From: Chryseobacterium limigenitum
Lineage (GTDB): Bacteria > Bacteroidota > Bacteroidia > Flavobacteriales > Weeksellaceae
Reading direction: 5' to 3'
DNA length: 64,000 nt
Assembly (NCBI RefSeq): GCF_900114875.1
Contig: NZ_FPKW01000008.1
Coordinates: 113,584 to 177,583 of the forward strand
Positions within the stretch are counted from its first letter, which is position 1. Each line of letters starts with the position of its first letter. The translations under genes were made by a program, and so were the position numbers. Shown in pieces: positions 61,209 to 64,000 of the stretch. The notes below the pieces were generated by a model. It had not been told where the DNA came from and searched no databases. It saw nothing but the letters and a program-made list of their open reading frames with translations.

Positions 61209-62090
61209 ATGGAGAATACTATTTTAACGAGACAGAACGAGCAAGCTAATATTGATAGGCTTTGCGCTCAAAAGCAGATTTATATCAATGCCAAGAAACT
61301 TTTTATGTTCCAAATTATTATTACGGTTCCAGTAACCGTAATATTGGCACTCCTGAAGTTGATTTTAATGCTTACTTTCAAAATTGATATTAGCAGCTAT
61401 GTTGTTGTTTATGGTATCGCTATAGCTTTATCTGATCTAGCTTTAATTACGCCTCTGATTGGTGATACAAAAAAGAATGGAGCTAAAGTTCAAGAGCTAT
61501 TTGACTGTTCGGTATTTGCTTTAGGGTGGAACAGCCTGTTTGTAGGAAAAAAGCCACCACAAGAGATAATCAATAAAAACAGCAGGAAATTTTTGAAATC
61601 CAAACCAGATATGGCCAAAATTTACAATTGGTATCCTGTTGAATTGGTTAAGCATGAAGATAATAAAGCAATTTTACTGTGCCAAAAAACAAATTTGAAC
61701 TACGATAGCTCATTAAGAAACAGCTATCTAAAAAGAGTTGTCATGGTAGGTTTAGGAACGCTTCTTATATTAGTTTTATTCGGTCTTTTGGAAGATTATT
61801 CGGTGAAAAATTTCTTTATTCAGCTGGGTGCATCATTTCTGCCAGTTTTTGTGTTGGCATTAAAAATCTTTATCGAACAAAACAAGACAATCAAAAGTTC
61901 TGAGGAGCTCGATGGCTCTATTACCAGCCTTCTGGAACAAGAAAATGCTTTAACTCAAATTCAGGTACGAAACATACAAGACCGAATCTATATAAACAGA
62001 AAAGATGGAGGCTTGGTACCAGAATTCTTTTACCAACTAAAGCGTAAAAGCCTTGAAGAAGACATGCACGACAATGCGTCGAGGTTTTAG
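61209..62090 (+). CDS. CBASS effector, S-4TM pore-forming protein
   Basis: 293 residues. Architecture: two membrane helices (about 33-55 and 62-84), a soluble segment of about 90 residues with LFDCSVFALGWNSLFVGKKP, two more helices (about 177-196 and 203-224) and a charged C-terminus (RNIQDRIYINRKDGGLVPEF). This is the SMODS-associated 4TM family that is thought to open membrane pores in response to the nucleotide. Adjacent to and co-directional with the CD-NTase. Confidence 0.88.
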   Translation: MENTILTRQNEQANIDRLCAQKQIYINAKKLFMFQIIITVPVTVILALLKLILMLTFKIDISSYVVVYGIAIALSDLALITPLIGDTKKNGAKVQELFDCSVFALGWNSLFVGKKPPQEIINKNSRKFLKSKPDMAKIYNWYPVELVKHEDNKAILLCQKTNLNYDSSLRNSYLKRVVMVGLGTLLILVLFGLLEDYSVKNFFIQLGASFLPVFVLALKIFIEQNKTIKSSEELDGSITSLLEQENALTQIQVRNIQDRIYINRKDGGLVPEFFYQLKRKSLEEDMHDNASRF

Positions 62091-62102
62091 TAAGATACTG
62101 CA

Positions 62103-62894
62103 CTAACTAATGTTGTATTTTCTCTTGATCGCGGTCCATTGAGTAGTAAGGTCATTGTTGCACTTATCATAAATTTTAGATGGAATATCGGCTGGAATTC
62201 GGCTATGCAGCGTTTCGTAGTTCAACCAATATTTATAAACCAGCGAGGCTTTTGAGGACGGATTATTTTTGAAATCTGGATTGTTGAATAATGTGACCCA
62301 ATCTTGCTCAATTTGGTTTAATCGATTTAGTAGTATTAAGTGCTTCACTACTGCACCAAGAAGGGTAGTAGAAAAAAGGAGCTGCAATAATGACAAGGCG
62401 AATGTCGGTTGTTGCTTGAATCCAAAAAAAGCAAATACAACGATTGTGATCAAAGCTATGGCAGGAACGATTATTTTTTGGACTGTAAGTTTTTTTGTCA
62501 AGCTGTGAGTAAAGAAACAGTTTTCGAATAAATTAACAGCGACTTTGTATAATCCCTGGGTCACCTCGTCGTTATCATAATATGCTACAGACTGTTTTAG
62601 GGATAGATTCGATCCAATGGAATTGTCCAAAAAATCATCGCGCCTTTTATTATCGCTAATTGGTACCAAAATTAAATCGACGATGCCCTCTGAAAAAAAG
62701 AAGCTTATCAAGAAAATAATATTTACTATTTGTCCGATTTCAAATATTTTTGTGGAAAGGAGTTCTGGTTTATCATGTGGCAAAACCAAGTCTAGCAGCG
62801 AAAGAACAAAAATTGCCCAAAATAGGAAATTAGAAAAAGCTCTTATTCGATTTATAGTTGTAAATGTTGCGTAATGAGGAGCGAATTGTGCCAT
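62103..62894 (-). CDS. four-helix membrane protein resembling an S-4TM effector
   Basis: 263 residues. Hydrophobic helices at about 21-40, 52-76, 137-158 and 163-187 with a soluble segment between helices 2 and 3 (KRRDDFLDNSIGSNLSLKQS, NLFENCFFTHSLTKKL), the same 2-soluble-2 layout as the S-4TM protein encoded 13 bases away on the other strand, although sequences differ. It lies ten bases downstream of a DUF4269 nucleotidyltransferase-like gene on the same strand, suggesting an operon. Effector function is inferred. Confidence 0.65.
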   Translation of the reverse strand: MAQFAPHYATFTTINRIRAFSNFLFWAIFVLSLLDLVLPHDKPELLSTKIFEIGQIVNIIFLISFFFSEGIVDLILVPISDNKRRDDFLDNSIGSNLSLKQSVAYYDNDEVTQGLYKVAVNLFENCFFTHSLTKKLTVQKIIVPAIALITIVVFAFFGFKQQPTFALSLLQLLFSTTLLGAVVKHLILLNRLNQIEQDWVTLFNNPDFKNNPSSKASLVYKYWLNYETLHSRIPADIPSKIYDKCNNDLTTQWTAIKRKYNIS

Positions 62895-62904
62895 TATTGT
62901 ATTT

Positions 62905-63429
62905 TTAGGTTTCTAGTTTAAGGATTTCAAGATAAGGATTCCCGGCAAATCCCAAAAGCCTGCAGAATGCCGGTTCGGTTTTGAGTCCAGATTTTTTCAA
63001 GGCAATAATTTGAGCCTTAAAGTTTTCGTCTTTATCTAAGAGTATTTTTTGTTCGATTAAAAGATGCCTAAAACCCATTTGCATTTTTGTGGGAATTTCC
63101 TGGCCAAAAATCTGGAATGGCACTTTTTCTAATACGAAATCAGCTGTAACAGTAGGATTTCCATAGATCCGAGAAGAGTAAATATTGAAAGATTCCTGCT
63201 TGCTAAATTTTTCAGAGAGGTCAGCGATAAAGCCTTCCTTGTTATCGTATTTGCAAATAATATCTAAATCACTTCCAGGCACGTCAATTGCCAAGGGAAT
63301 ACTTCCTACTACTAAAGGGTCATACTCGGCAAGTTTGCCCATAATTTGGTGTTTTATAAGAAGCTTATAAACTTTTTTTTGAACTGAATTTCCTGCACTA
63401 AGATAATCGAACGTACTAAGATCTATCAT
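62905..63429 (-). CDS. DUF4269 nucleotidyltransferase-fold protein
   Basis: 174 residues. Minimal NTase core: VVGSIPLAIDVPGSDLDIIC (GS followed ten residues later by DxD), then TVTADFVLEKVPFQIFGQEI and the family end LKKSGLKTEPAFCRLLGFAG. DUF4269 proteins are widespread and usually uncharacterised. The metal-ligand motif appears intact, so activity is possible. The start at MIDLSTFDYLSAG is consistent with family length. Upstream gene of the 4TM protein. Confidence 0.8.
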   Translation of the reverse strand: MIDLSTFDYLSAGNSVQKKVYKLLIKHQIMGKLAEYDPLVVGSIPLAIDVPGSDLDIICKYDNKEGFIADLSEKFSKQESFNIYSSRIYGNPTVTADFVLEKVPFQIFGQEIPTKMQMGFRHLLIEQKILLDKDENFKAQIIALKKSGLKTEPAFCRLLGFAGNPYLEILKLET

Positions 63430-63723
63430 GACTTCAAAGATAAGAACAATATTTTAGGTGGTTGATCAGCGTACTCCAATCTTTTATAGAGTTATTTATA
63501 GCAATGGAAAAGAAAAATGAAGAAAGTTATTAATAAACTCAAGGTTTTATAATGTAGTCGCTAATGACTGCAATACTATCTGTAATCGGGCTTGCCTATA
63601 AACTGGTAATTCAATAACAGTTAGTCAAGTTCAAACGAGCCTTATTTTGGTCTTCAAATTTTTCATAAATTGGGGGATTGAACAAACTATTGGCTGTTCA
63701 ATCTAAATTAACCTGAGTTCGGG
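63430..63723. other. 294-base gap; IS end in the last part
   Basis: No supported gene. The right part contains AACCTGAGTTCGGGTTAAG at about 63710-63728, just outside the transposase stop, which is probably the terminal inverted repeat of the IS982 element. The left part is the promoter region of the DUF4269 gene; no clear -7 box was found. Confidence 0.4.
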
Positions 63724-64000
63724 TTAAGCGAAGTTTAAGAATAATTGACCATCATTTACTTTTTTTAAATTTAATGATGGTTTTTTTGGAAAGAAACAAT
63801 ACGCAGTAAGGCTTCCCAAAATATTTATCATAAAGTTGTTTACACTTCTATGACGAGTGTGCTCCACTTGACAATGATTTTTCAATTCATCGTTTATCGT
63901 CTCAATGATCGCTCTTTTGCGAAGTAAAATTTTGTCTTCCATCTTCATAATATGGTTCTTCATATTCTTGCGAAGTTTAGTAAAAAGCTGAATTCCATCC
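63724..64000 (-). mobile_element. IS982-family transposase, 3' part (runs off the window)
   Basis: The minus-strand frame is open to the window edge and encodes [40 protein letters not shown] and [20 protein letters not shown], the conserved C-terminus of IS982-family DDE transposases (the Glu in IIETINDEL is the last catalytic residue). The 5' part is outside the window, so intactness cannot be judged. It marks the right end of the defence island seen here. Confidence 0.85.

Noticed and set aside
1..64000. tRNA or rRNA genes
   Set aside because: Intergenic gaps were read for conserved tRNA arms and rRNA words and none was convincing; a covariance search would be decisive.

Overview
The window looks like a chromosomal segment of a flavobacterium close to Chryseobacterium (Bacteroidota). 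The reasons are a low-GC sequence, Bacteroidota-type promoters with a TAnnTTTG -7 box (upstream of mreB, hemA, glutamine synthetase and others), a type III glutamine synthetase, and a gene complement typical of Weeksellaceae. The genus is an inference from recalled similarity; no search was run.

Region 1 (1-20.7 kb) is housekeeping: a secreted amidase and a DUF1287 protein, hemC-hemA, the rod-shape operon mreB-mreC-mreD-mrdA-rodA, a pentapeptide-repeat protein, an NlpC/P60 lipoprotein, glutamine synthetase, a DUF6909-like protein, a DinB-like protein, an M1 peptidase, coaX, a GNAT acetyltransferase, tadA and a TonB-like protein.

Region 2 (20.7-51.6 kb) is a contractile phage-tail island with no head, portal, terminase or integrase gene, best read as a tailocin (R-type bacteriocin-like particle). 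The plus-strand morphogenesis block (38.6-51.4 kb) runs in Mu/P2-like order: sheath, tube, tail-assembly chaperone with a textbook -1 frameshift site, tape measure, hub proteins, spike, gp25-like wedge, LysM-like protein, J-like and I-like baseplate proteins, collar fibre and two paralogous fibres. On the minus strand are lysis-type genes (M15 endopeptidase, patatin-like phospholipase, a small two-helix membrane protein), a 1217-residue protein of unknown role, a third fibre paralogue, and a polymorphic-toxin locus: a zincin (Tox-MPTase4-like) toxin, its probable immunity gene, a frameshifted Imm35 gene and duplicated immunity-like cassettes. A WYL-domain regulator lies at the left edge. A dyad RCGWCA-N5-TGWCGY, exactly 10 bp upstream of a -7 box, precedes the WYL gene itself, the 1217-residue gene, a small gene, the patatin gene, the endopeptidase gene and the 37.3 kb plus-strand genes. 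An orphan copy lies just after the last fibre. This is the strongest sign of one coordinated system: a WYL-controlled, possibly DNA-damage-induced tailocin with lysis and toxin modules.

Region 3 (51.8-64 kb) is a defence island: remnants of a two-gene cassette, a 927-residue PIN-domain protein, an unusual four-unit repeat array, an AlbA_2/ATPase plus DUF4062 pair, a PLD-family protein, a CBASS operon (CD-NTase plus S-4TM pore former) and, convergent to it, a DUF4269 minimal nucleotidyltransferase followed by another four-helix membrane protein that looks like an uncharacterised CBASS-like pair. The window ends inside an IS982-family transposase gene. No rRNA, tRNA or CRISPR array was recognised.
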